DNA from: Theodoxus fluviatilis
Taxonomy: Eukaryota; Mollusca; Gastropoda; Cycloneritida; Neritidae
DNA: 64,000 nucleotides
Assembly (NCBI GenBank): GCA_034096865.1
Contig: JAWQFJ010005979.1
Coordinates: 1-64,000, forward strand
Reading direction: 5' to 3'
Position 1 is the first letter of the stretch, and each line of letters begins with the position of its first letter. The position numbers and the translations under genes were made by a program. This document shows, piece by piece, positions 9,971 through 20,050 of the stretch. Below the pieces are notes generated by a model, which saw only the letters and a program-made list of their open reading frames with translations, made no database searches and had not been told where the DNA came from.

Positions 9971-10835
9971 ACAAGAAGGGCAAAGCCCATACGACTCACA
10001 TGCTTGACCTTGACCTTTATATGACCTTGACCTTCAGGTGACCTTCAAGGTCAAGGTCAAACAACTAAACCTACCAATGACATCATACACGAAGAAATGC
10101 TTTACACATTTTTCCTACCAAAATACATGTGACCTTGACCCAAGGTCAAGGTCATCCAAGGTCATGCAACACAAAGCTGTTAATTCAAGACATAGGAAGC
10201 ACAATGGTGCTTATTGGCACTTTCTACCATGAGATATAGTCACTTTTAGTGGTTCACTACCCCATTTTGGTCACATTTCATAAGGGTCAAAGTGACCTTG
10301 ACCTTGATGATATGTGACCAAATGTGTCTCATGATGAAAGTATAACATGTGCCCCACATAATTATTAAGTTTGAAACAGTTATCTTCCATAGTTCAGGGT
10401 CAAGGTCACTTCAAAATATGTATACAATCCAACTTTGAAGAGCTCCTGTGACCTTGACCTTGAAGCAAGGTCAACCAAACTGGTATCAAAAGATAGGGCT
10501 TGCTTTGACCTATATACCACTTGTAGCTAAGGTCGCCATTCTCAATAACGTGGGAGAAAATTGGGAAAATGTGAAAAATGACTGTTTTTGAGACCACATT
10601 TATGGCTCCTGTGACCTTGACCTTGAAGCAAGGTCAAGTCACTATGTATGTTTTTTGAGGCCTTGTCATCATACACCATCATGCCACATTTGGTGTTGAT
10701 AGACTTAATAGTCTCCGAGAAAAATCCAACGTTTAAGTTTTTTACGGACGGACGCCCGGACGCCCGGACGCCCAGACGGATGGACGACACGGCTCAGTAC
10801 ATAGACTCACTTTTGCTTCGCATGTGAGTCAAAAA
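9971..10835 (+). mobile_element. tgacctt-rich non-autonomous element, full copy 1
   Basis: Starts acaagaagggcaaagccca and ends gcatgtgagtcaaaaa. An 11-bp inverted repeat (gactcacatgc at the left, gcatgtgagtc at the right) frames it, and gggcaaagccca at the left is itself palindromic. About twenty tgacct/aggtca hexamers occur, many in the extended form tcaaggtca or tgaccttga. The right end has a purine/CG run (acggacggacgcccggacgc). There is no coding capacity. A near-identical full copy lies at 28052-28862. Confidence 0.88.
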
Positions 10836-12877
10836 CTGACGAAAATGTTGATGCAGGAATCGGACGACAAAGAGACAGTTGCCTGCATGACACGTGGCCA
10901 GCCCCTCGTGCTCCGAAAAGTTGTTCAGCCACGCAAATCCTCCTTCCAAGGCATCATCACCTCTTAAGAAGAAAAGATCCCGAGCTTTGGCGAAGATAAG
11001 ACTGAATCTGTCAGGAAATTTACAGGAAGCTGCCACCAAACACAGTGCGAAACTGAAAAGGACTCGTCAAGACCAAAAAGAAAAAAATCCTTGCGGTGCG
11101 GGATGTCCGTCTGCCATCACCATTACAAAGCAGCAGGTTTCGGCACTGCGCCTGCAGCTGAAGTTGAGTCGGACAAAAATGCGAGTGCATCGGCACTTCC
11201 TCAAAAGCATCGGTGTGAAGAGTGCCAGTGAGAAAAACAAGAGGCAATTTGAGAACGATGTGTTGTGCGAGGAAATCTGTGTCGAGAAGCGGCCTCTGCA
11301 TTTCCATGAGAAAGAGGAAGGCAAAATTGACATTCCAACACCTGTTGCCTTCATCCCAAATCTTCGGAAGTTCATCTTCAACCTCCTTGACCAATATAAG
11401 ATGGAGGGTCGTCTCAGGTGGCAAAGAAACATACCTGCAGACGAAATCTGGGTGAAGATAGGCGGTGATCATGGCGGTGGAAGTTTCAAATTGATGTTGC
11501 GAGTGGCGAACGTGGAAAATCCTAATTCCAAGGACAACACCATCCTCCTTTGCATTGTAAACTGCAAAGACATACCCGCCACCCTCGTCACAGTCCTTGG
11601 GCCCCTCAAAGAGGAAGTGTCAGCACTTCAGGCCTCTGAATGGGATGGCAAAAGAGTACGTACGACTTTTCCTCTTCGGGGATTACGATCTCCTGACAAA
11701 GATGTTTGGATTATCCGGAGCTCAGGGAGTCCATCCATGCCTTTGATGCCACGCTTCAAAGAAGCAAATGCAAACCGCCCCGCAGAACCAAGCACCAATT
11801 TCCAAGCGCACCCTCAGTGGCTTGAAAGCTGATCACCAACGCTTTGTTGATGCTGGAGGAATGAAAAAGAATGTCTCTGCGTTCAACAATACCGTTCGGC
11901 TCCCTATCTGGGATATTCGCCTTCTCCACGTCCCTCCACTATATCTTCACATTCTACTTGGAATTGTGAAGAAGCACCATCAGCTCCTTGAGGCAGACAG
12001 CCACAACATTGACCTAAAAATCGCAGAGACACTTCCCGCACATCGAGAGGAGACTGGACCGACAAAGTTCTTCTGGGACTATGTGAACCATCTGAGGGAA
12101 CTGAATCGACTGGAGGAGGAAAGACGTCTTCAAGAGGGTCGATTGGCTTTTCTTCCACCAGAACCCTCAGCCACTTCTACTGAGGAACAAACAGCTGAAA
12201 TCCAGGAAAGAATCAGCCAACTCGGTGATGTCATCGACGTCCTAAAAGAAAAGTCATGCCCCCCAGCAGCCTACTCAGGCCCTGTCACTGCCCACCTGAA
12301 CTGTATCCTCCAGAAGAACAAAATCTTTGTTCAAGCATATCATGGACGCTCTTTTGTGGGAAACCATTGCCACAAATATCTGAAGAAAGCAGTGTTTGAG
12401 GAACTGTGGGACAGCATCATCATCAAAACTGAGACACTGACAGACGATGTGGCAATAAGGCAACATGCACATGACACCAGAAAAAAGTACATCAAGCTCA
12501 ACACTGCATACTCTGAGGTTCACAAACTCGTATCACACAAACTACCCATAGATACACATGAGACTCAAAACATTGACAAAGCCATCAATCATTACATGCA
12601 CCTCTTTCGCACACACTTCCCTCGAGAAAACATCTTTCCAAAGCTACACATGTTGAAGTGCCACTGTAGTGACTGGATTAAGAGATGGGGATGTGGATTG
12701 GCTCTTCACGGAGAACAGGGAGGAGAGGAAACCCACGCCACGATCAATGCTCTGAAGAGGAGAGTGTGGGGGATGCAAAGAGAAGCAGACAAACTATGCG
12801 TGCTTATGAAGGAGCACATGCTGTTAGACTCACCGATTCTGCACGGGCACATTCCAACAAAAACAAGAAAGAAGTAA
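10836..12877 (+). pseudogene. Unclassified DDE transposase with GDHGG / FGDYD / GEQGGE motifs
   Basis: Two overlapping frames (10894-11832 and 11768-12877) form one protein. Landmarks in order: a basic N-terminal part; KIGGDHGGGSFKLM (first acidic residue); FLFGDYD in the second frame (second Asp); GLSGAQGVHPCL with a Cys-rich finger; LYLHILLGIVKKH; FVGNHCHKYLKK; and GLALHGEQGGEETHATIN, whose Glu is the likely last catalytic residue. Order and spacing fit an RNase-H-fold transposase with a long insertion before the Glu, reminiscent of RAG1/Transib logic. I cannot place it in a named superfamily. Breaks: a 4-base tandem duplication (tacg twice, 11657-11664) shifts the frame, and TGA at 11744-11746 replaces a Trp codon of the HPCLWC-type motif. 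It stops at 12877 after a lysine-rich tail. Confidence 0.65.
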
Positions 12878-13895
12878 TCACAGGGTTTGGCCCGAATCTG
12901 ACCACTTTTTTCAGGGTGTGGGCCGTGTGTGCATTATGCCACAACTGAATAATGCAACATCCATGTTCAGAGTAATTAACACTTGTCAAAACAAATTGTG
13001 AATTTAGATTTCCCAGGGACCTGCTATTTATTCCGAAGCATCACAAATATGCAACTTTTGCAAGGGATCTGACTTACTTTTCACTGTGCACGTACATCTG
13101 GAATGACTCCAAATTGTTACAGCGATTGTCTGGATCACTGAGAGGTAGAAAAGATGACATGTACATGACCTGCGTCTGCTTGGAGTGACTGATCACGCCG
13201 TCGTTCTGTGGACTACGAGAGATGTAGCATGTGAATTCGCTTGCGTTCCTTGGGACTGAGTGGAAACTTACCTGGCACAATATTACATGGAGTGCAAAGA
13301 CTTCTCTCCTCGCCATTGGGAAAAAACTTTCGTTTTTCCGGTAAGACAGATTGAGTGGATGAATGTTACTGTGTCTGTTGCTTGAAAAATATGTCATATC
13401 AACTCTATGCTCACGACCGTGTTTGTTTGGAGTTGGAGTAAATAGCCAGATGCCAGCCACGCTGTGAACTATGCTGTACTGAAGCCGACCGTTGATGACG
13501 GATTGCATACAATGCACAATTTGTAGTCTATGCATGACGCATATCATCGTAAAGCAGAATTTCTGCTCTTTTCTGCTGAAATAGTTTAATTCATGCAGCA
13601 CAAAGGAGCACAGGAAGGTTGAACAAAAAACAGAAGTATTTAGAAAGCTAGCTTTCTGTGGGGGATGAATGGCATGAGGCACCAAGCAGGCTCCTCGCTG
13701 CAAATGTTATTTTAAGATTGCCTGCCCCACTTCTTACCCCAGCATCGTGTAGCAGCGCGGCTGAACTAAACAGCCATCTTGGAACGGCCGTGCCGTTCAC
13801 CAAGTAATTAAAAACATTATTGAATTTGTGCTGTTAATGTCTAAATTTCGTATAGTTGTGCGACCGCAATCCAACAATTATTTTTGTTACGCCTT
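12878..13895. other. Flank of the DDE gene; unrecognised 209-codon minus-strand frame
   Basis: An open frame on the minus strand (13703-13074) has no recognisable domain, low-complexity bias or splice support. It is long for the local base composition, but nothing else argues that it is a gene. The sequence after 13780 (aacggccgtgccgttcacc) may be an element end. Confidence 0.25.
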
Positions 13896-13972
13896 AAAGG
13901 TCACCTGAAAGTCAAGGTCATGTTAAGGTCAAGATCAAGCGAATGAGTCGTATGGACTTTGCCCTTGTTTTG
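13896..13972 (-). mobile_element. tgacctt-rich element, 5' end only (inverted)
   Basis: On the minus strand this matches the left end of the full copies: aagggcaaagtccatacgac, tgatcttgacctt and aggtgacctt. Only about 77 bases remain. It lies directly before the Helitron remnant. Confidence 0.75.
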
Positions 13973-13984
13973 AGAAAGGTTGGT

Positions 13985-15981
13985 CATCCCTACCATAGGT
14001 GTTCGGACAGAATCCCGGTCAATCCTTTTATTCCACACCGCATGTGCATTCATGGTCGCAAATCGTCAGGAGTTTTACTGCACAGGTCAGATCAGCAGAC
14101 ATTGAACCAGGTGAAATCATTCTAGATCAAATTCTACTGGATACTACTGGAGATGAGTCGTTTACTTGCAAACTTTCACGCTAGTATGGACCCTGAAATC
14201 AATACGCGTGCTGTTTGTGGCACTCGTTTGCCTAAAAAACTGCACGAGCAGTTGCAACTCGGGTGTCAACACATCCAGAAAGATCAGAAAAATTCATGAC
14301 GTATGTGAACGATCCCAGCTTCAATGAACGCATTCAGAAGGCAATCAAAAGTCCTCATAGCAAAGAAACGAAGGAGATACTTCAACATCTTCTTCCTGTA
14401 ATCCAGATGAGTGGCTCTAGCGTTCCTTATGGTCCCACTGAGAAGACGGCTGCCACCTCGAAACTGTACGTGATGGCTCATACCTTTGGTCCTCCTTCAT
14501 GGTTTATCACTCCGTCTGATGTGGATAGTTTTTTCCTGCTAAGGCACGCTGGCAATGGGAAGTATGATGGGTACAACATCCCCGATTTGAACAGAAGGCG
14601 TCAAATAACTTCTGAAAATCCAACTGCAGCAGCAAAATTCTTTATAGCCCTTCTCCGTGGCTTGTTTAACGATCTTTATAACTGTCCAACGTCAAATCAC
14701 TCACGTCAAACTCCAGATTCATTACCTAAAGGGGCGCTAGGCAGTACTCTAGCATACGTTGGCAGTACTGAGGCTCAAGGAAGAGGAGCGTTACACTACC
14801 ATGGGATTGTTTGGACGACAATGACACCAACAATACTTCAACGTGCAGCAGACCACGAAGACTTGATTCAGAAAATCAGCACATACATTGACAGAATTGT
14901 TCAGGCACAGGTTCCACCTGAATTTCATGAAAAAGCTAAGACAGAGAAAGATAATAATATTCCTGTCATACGTTGTGGGCTATGTGAGCCTCCTATGCCA
15001 AAAGAAAACGAAACTGAAGAACAATATTTTAGTCGATTTTACAGTTTTGTTTATGAAATCGCCCGCTCTATGCAATACCATCGCCACACAGAAACCTGTT
15101 AAAAATATCACGCAGGAGGTCGAAATTGTAGACTTGCAATGCCTCAGCCTGCTCGAACAGGCCCCACTGGCCCAATCCAACTGGACCCAAATAGTGAACC
15201 TCCAATACCCAAATCAAACCTCTCACCACCCGAGCCACGCCTATCCTCTATCATGGGACGATTAGAAGACAGGCTTATTCTATGGCAACTACAGAGACCA
15301 ACCAAAGATGACGAGATAATTGTTGATTTTAGCCCTATCCGAACTGCAGCCCTGCGGTGCAATACAGCTGTGTATCTGACAGGAGCTGTTGAACAATCAA
15401 AGGCAGCGTGTTTCTATGTCCTGAAGTACTTATCGAAAAATTCTGTTGAACTTACAAATACTCTTTCGTGTATATATGAGGCATTGAATGCAATTAAGAA
15501 ATGGCCTTCTTCAGCAGAAAACGAAGGAGAAACCTCTTGAACAGCACAACACCTGTTGACAAGAACCTTGAACAACCTTGCAGGATCAACAGAAGTGGGT
15601 GGAGCGATGGCTTTAGCTGCTCTTCTTGGTCTTCCAAGCACATACGCTAGCCATGACTTTTGGTATTGTTGGATCCGTCCTGCCATTAAATTTTTGAAAA
15701 CCAAGTGTGTGCTTTCTTCACAAGCAGTTGTGACGGGTCCAACCATTTTAACTGACCATGTCTTGAGTGATGCGAGTTGCAAAGAACACTTAGATAACTC
15801 CCATTTACAACAGCCAGATGACCCTGAGACATTGGAGACTGAATTCCCCATTGATATGCCGGTAGTACTAAAGTGCAGAATCCTGCGGAATCTACCGAAA
15901 TCCTCCAAAATCCTGTGGAATCCACCGAAATCACAACAGAATCGGACCCAAATTACTGGATCGCGAATGAAGAATTTCTGA
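13985..15981 (+). pseudogene. Helitron Rep protein remnant (Helitron_like_N), helicase missing
   Basis: From 14263 one frame runs to about 15981, broken only by TAA at 15100-15102 and TGA at 15538-15540. It contains FGPPSWFITPSDVD, then GRGALHYHGIVW. The His-Tyr-His at 14794-14802 is the HUH metal-binding motif of rolling-circle Rep proteins. A zinc-like YHRHTETC...GG...C region follows and is split by the TAA stop. CFYVLKYLSKN matches the Tyr-containing K-Y-x2-K helix of Helitron Rep. LLTRTLNNLAGSTEVGGAMA and ALLGLPSTYASHDFWYC are further Helitron signatures. Upstream pieces (13985-14262) continue the N-terminal region in other frames. The SF1 helicase half is absent, so this is a dead fragment. 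Confidence 0.87.
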
Positions 15982-15984
15982 ACA

Positions 15985-16492
15985 TATTCCCCTGCTCTCA
16001 GTAGACAGGAAGTCAAAAAATGCCAAGACTGAAACATGCGCAAAACAGCGCGTAAGTAGGCCTACTGGTCACGAATAATAACTGAGCAAACTTCATCAGT
16101 AAATAATTTTTTATCAGTTCGTGCTGAGATCACAGAGGAGCTGAGTGCGATTGCACCGATGATTTGAAGGAGCAGACTGAAAGGTTAGTACTTGCATGGA
16201 TTCACCCCCAAAAAAATTCTTAGAAAAATACACCATTTAACAGGACGAAAATGCTATAAACATCTTGTTGGGCCTACTTGAGACCTTAAATCCAGAGCAA
16301 ATGGTTCTGCTCTTTGAACTTTTGTGGTGTATTAGAAGAAGAGAGGAACCATCTCAAGCAGGCCCCATGAGAAGGACCCCCCGCACCCTACATGCTGCCG
16401 CAGCTGCAGCTGCCGTTACTGCGGCAAGAAGGAGGAGGACCCCAAGGGAAGGGAATGCAGCCGCTGGCGCATCAACTGCCAACGAAGATTAA
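15985..16492 (+). other. Possible short spliced exons of an unrecognised gene
   Basis: Signals consistent with splicing: a cgcgtaagtagg donor near 16031, a ttttttatcag acceptor at about 16120 with a gttagta donor near 16182, and a tttaacag acceptor at about 16243. The last piece reads LLGLLETLNPEQMVLLFELL followed by an Arg-rich and alanine-rich tail ending in TANED at 16492. I do not recognise the product. It ends about 50 bases before a 5' LTR, so it may be the tail of an interrupted element. Confidence 0.25.
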
Positions 16493-16544
16493 ATGTTGAA
16501 AGGTGAGTACAAGCATGTATATATACAAACATGTTAAATACATG

Positions 16545-17591
16545 TGTAATAAGGTGAGAATATGAGAGACTTGTCCAGATCACTGTAGTTAAACGTACTG
16601 TCTCTCGTTGCCATATTTGTGTGCGTTGATTGTAACTGCAGAGATACGTGAGGCGTGTTTCGCACGCACCCTGTCACTGCCGTAGAGATGTATGAGCTTC
16701 AGGCAGCTCACGCGCGGCTAAGCGCCAGCTGTCATCCCATCTGACCACTCAGTCTTTGCGTGTTTGAGATCACACCAGATTTTCGAGTTTATTCATTAAT
16801 GTATCATGTACTGCTTGTAATATTGAATAAAAACCTAGTGTTTATCCTTATCAACCATCCCATATATGGCAACCTGCACTCTGTGAGTTGTAAATGGTAA
16901 TATTAAAAGAAAACGATGAATACATATCTGATTTAATTGGTGCCATAAATACTTCAATTGCCATTCATTTGTATACGAATCACTTTTGGAATTCATTCAT
17001 TGGCGCAGAGTGTGTTTTGATTAACGCACTTTCCAACGGAGTGGAGTTTGCCATATGGGACTGTTGATTTAAGCCTCAAATAGTTGTTAGAAGCTGTCAT
17101 GTTAGCACAATTTTCGTCCCGGGTGCAGCTTTTGACTTAGGAATTTCGTCTGCTTTTGCTGAAGTCCGAGTAGGGGCTATAAAGACAGAGACTAGAGCAG
17201 AGATAGAAGAGACACAACAGACAGGAGACCACAGCCAGAGGTCATGAGAAGGTCATCCCAGTGGACAGTAGCTTGAATGCCTGTACTTCACTGTCTGTCA
17301 CCATGAATAAAGGAGGTGGAATGCATACCAAGCCTTGCTTGTCTGCTGACCCTTGGGAGAGAGTAAAGGGAGAGAGAGAGGCAAGCACATCACCTCTAAC
17401 TCCCTGCCTGCCTGCCCAGCTGGCCATGCAGCTCCACCTCTCATCTGGCGCTGGGAAAGCAGGGTGCCACACACTCCCCCATGCTTCATCTGGCGTTACA
17501 GGGACGGGGGTCAATCCTGCTATGGAGTAGAGAGACTGTCTGTCTCTTTATAGCTCCAGCCTGCGCCTAAATCCCCACCAACCATATTACA
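16545..17591 (+). mobile_element. 5' LTR of a non-autonomous LTR retrotransposon
   Basis: Begins TGTAATAAGG and ends ATATTACA, giving the 5-bp terminal inverted repeat TGTAA/TTACA. Length is about 1047 bp. Its first ~235 bases recur at 19392-19632 with about 93% identity by eye. Inside are gaataaaaacc (polyadenylation signal, about 16828) and gggctataaagacag (TATA box, about 17174). A perfect primer-binding-site-like sequence follows two bases after the end, confirming the boundary. Confidence 0.85.
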
Positions 17592-17593
17592 AC

Positions 17594-17611
17594 TGGTGTC
17601 AGAAGTGGGAT
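17594..17611 (+). promoter_or_regulatory. Primer-binding site
   Basis: tggtgtcagaagtgggat, two bases downstream of the 5' LTR end. It resembles the 3' ends used as minus-strand primer sites in many gypsy-like elements. The exact tRNA is not determined here. Confidence 0.75.
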
Positions 17612-19375
17612 GTAGGTGTTAAAGCAGGACCCCCCCCCCCCCTCCCACTTCATCTGGCGTCGTCGGCAGGATACCACAAGCATCTCCCTCCAAGCTCACC
17701 CTTCAAAAGTGTCTAGGAGGTATGAGATGGAATGATGATGGAAGCAGTGCCTATTCTGAGAAACAATGCAATGGTTTGCTAAGAATACAATGGTTTGCTA
17801 AGAATACAATGGTTTGCTAAGAATACAATGGTTTGCTAAGAATACAATGGTTTGCTAAGGCACTCGCCTGCTCTTCCTCATCACATTCACCCCTCACCTC
17901 CCTGTGACATGTGAACTGCTGCAACAGCTGCCCTGCCTCATCACCCCCACCATGTCCTGACGATCCCATGGGTCCTGCCACTCTCCGAGGATGCAGGTTC
18001 CAGTGGGCTGACATCGCCCCAGGCCTGGTGGGTGTGGGTCAACCCATCCGCCTGTCCTGCCCCATTTCGGCGGTGAGGGCCAGGTGAACTTCGTGGCGGG
18101 GGTGGAGCTCGCATTGCAAGCCTACCCTTGCTACCACTTCAAGGGCCCCGCTGCCACTAAGTTCATCATTCGACACCTCCACAGACCAGCTAGGATAGAG
18201 GAGGAGCTGTTCAGCAGGAATCCAGCACCCCCTGGAGGCGTTTTCGGGCTAGCCTCTTCCACTCCTTCCCCTCAAGGTGTCAGGGGACTGGACAGTAAAT
18301 TTGTGGCAGGACTGATGGAGAAATTCAAGACTTAAGCTTAAAGTGCATGACAGAGCTGTGTCAGTAGGGCCACTGCCTCCTCCTTGCTCCGCTTGTGACA
18401 ATGTTGGCCAAGCACCCACTCGATATGAACATGCCTTTTGACTTGGTTGGCAATGATGTGACTTTGAGGACACGATGATGACTGGAAACGTGTAAAAAGT
18501 GTAGACTTCCTTTTTCTAGGACTGTCCTGGACTTATCAAGCTTCCGTGAGTAAATATAACTCTACTGTTGCATGTTTTGATGTTTCAGATGTGTTATAGA
18601 CTGCGTATATTGCCTGTAACATTGTTTAGTAACCAGCACGAAGTCTGCTGTCACTATATTGTTCTTTGGAGAAATCCAGAGAATGGTTTGTAATCATTTG
18701 TTTTTACTCATAGTGTAGATGCATTTCTGAAATGTGTCAAAATCTGGTTATTATGGTGGGATTTCCAAACGATGCTTTGCTATTCTTGTCAAATTTGCAA
18801 TGCTGTGTGTTCATTGCGGGGTATTGTCTTCAGTAGAAATACCATATGTATCACTGTGTCGCTAGTGATTGAGGAAATTGCAATGGTGGTTCATTGCTGA
18901 TAAATTTGTAATGTGATGTGCACATTGCGGGGTGTTGACGTGCTAAGCAACGTCACTTTGTGTCATTGTTTGTGTGCATCTAATTGAAGGGTTAAGACCG
19001 CTTTTAGCTTGCACGGTTTGTGTGTCTAGCCATGTCGACAACACACTTGTTGAGAGGTTAAAACCGCTTCAAGTTGTCCTGTCCTACATGCTCTGTTTTG
19101 TAATGTGAAAGTTAAATCTCGTTGCTATCAATCAACTAGTTGAACGGTTAAGACCACTTCTAGCTTGTGTACTGATACGCACGGGTTGTTTGTTTGTTTG
19201 TCCTTAAGTTGATAACATACTCAACTTGTCGGTAGGGTAAGACCACTTCAAGTTGTATGATTCAACAAGCTGTGTTTTATGGCATTGAGATGTAAAGGGA
19301 CGGCCTGACCGACCCTTAGGGAAATGTTAACCCCTATGTGTACATGTACTTTTATACTTCGAGGACGAGGTACGG

Positions 19376-19391
19376 AAAAGGCAAGGGAGGA
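19376..19391 (+). promoter_or_regulatory. Polypurine tract
   Basis: aaaaggcaagggagga abuts the TGTAAG start of the second LTR, where plus-strand priming would occur. Confidence 0.7.
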
Positions 19392-19632
19392 TGTAAGAAG
19401 GTGAGAATATGACAGACTTGTCCAGATCACCGTAGTTAAACGTACTGTCTCTCGTTTCCATATTTGTGTGCACGGATTGTAACTGCAGAGATACGTGAGG
19501 CGTGTTTCGCACGCACCGTCGCTGCCGTAGAGATGTATGAGGTTCACGCAGCTCACACGCGGCTAAGCGCCAGCCGTCAGCCGTCATCCCATCTGACCAC
19601 TCAGTCTTTGCGTGTTTGAGATCACACCAGAC
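19392..19632 (+). mobile_element. 3' LTR, truncated after ~241 bp
   Basis: Matches the first part of the 5' LTR through gtttgagatcacaccaga, then breaks off exactly where DDE-family copy A begins. The remaining ~800 bp of LTR and the expected target duplication are missing, so the element was cut by a deletion or recombination after insertion. Confidence 0.83.
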
Positions 19633-20050
19633 AAGACTCTGTGTGCTAGGACAACCGCATTCCACCAATCAAAGTGTGTCGACAGGAAGTGTGGAAGCTG
19701 CGGTGTGACTGCTCTGAGTGCTCATTTTGAAAGTCCAGCCACTTGGGAGATTTGGTCCAATGTGACCAAGGAGTACCGTCAGAATGATGGTACTTTGCGA
19801 TCCACAAAGAAATGGAAACCGGTGGAGAAAGAAGGGGCTTTCAAGGATCTTGTCACCGAGCTGGAAGACGAGATGAAAACCTTCAGCCTCCACATCTTTC
19901 AAGCTCGGTGGCAGCACCACCAGTTTTCTCACATCAAGGAAAATCTTCCTGACAACTGGCTGCTGCTGGTTTCAGACTTTGGCCAGAACTACACGTCATC
20001 ACCAGGATGAAATTCAGGGGGCCCACTGGTGCAGATCTGAAGCGACCATC

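Larger units (their letters stand above)
17592..19391 (+). mobile_element. Internal region of the LTR element (no gag-pol)
   Basis: Starts with ac then tggtgtcagaagtgggat (17594-17611), a classic tRNA-primer binding site of Metaviridae-type LTR elements. It ends in the polypurine tract aaaaggcaagggagga (19376-19391) directly before the 3' LTR. The 1.8 kb between shows no protease, reverse transcriptase or integrase. It holds a 19-bp repeat (aatacaatggtttgctaag, five copies, about 17766-17860) and four dispersed copies of ggttaagaccrctt (about 18992, 19057, 19147, 19233). One open frame (18084-18335) is unrecognised. This matches a LARD/TRIM-like element dependent on enzymes from elsewhere. 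Confidence 0.78.
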
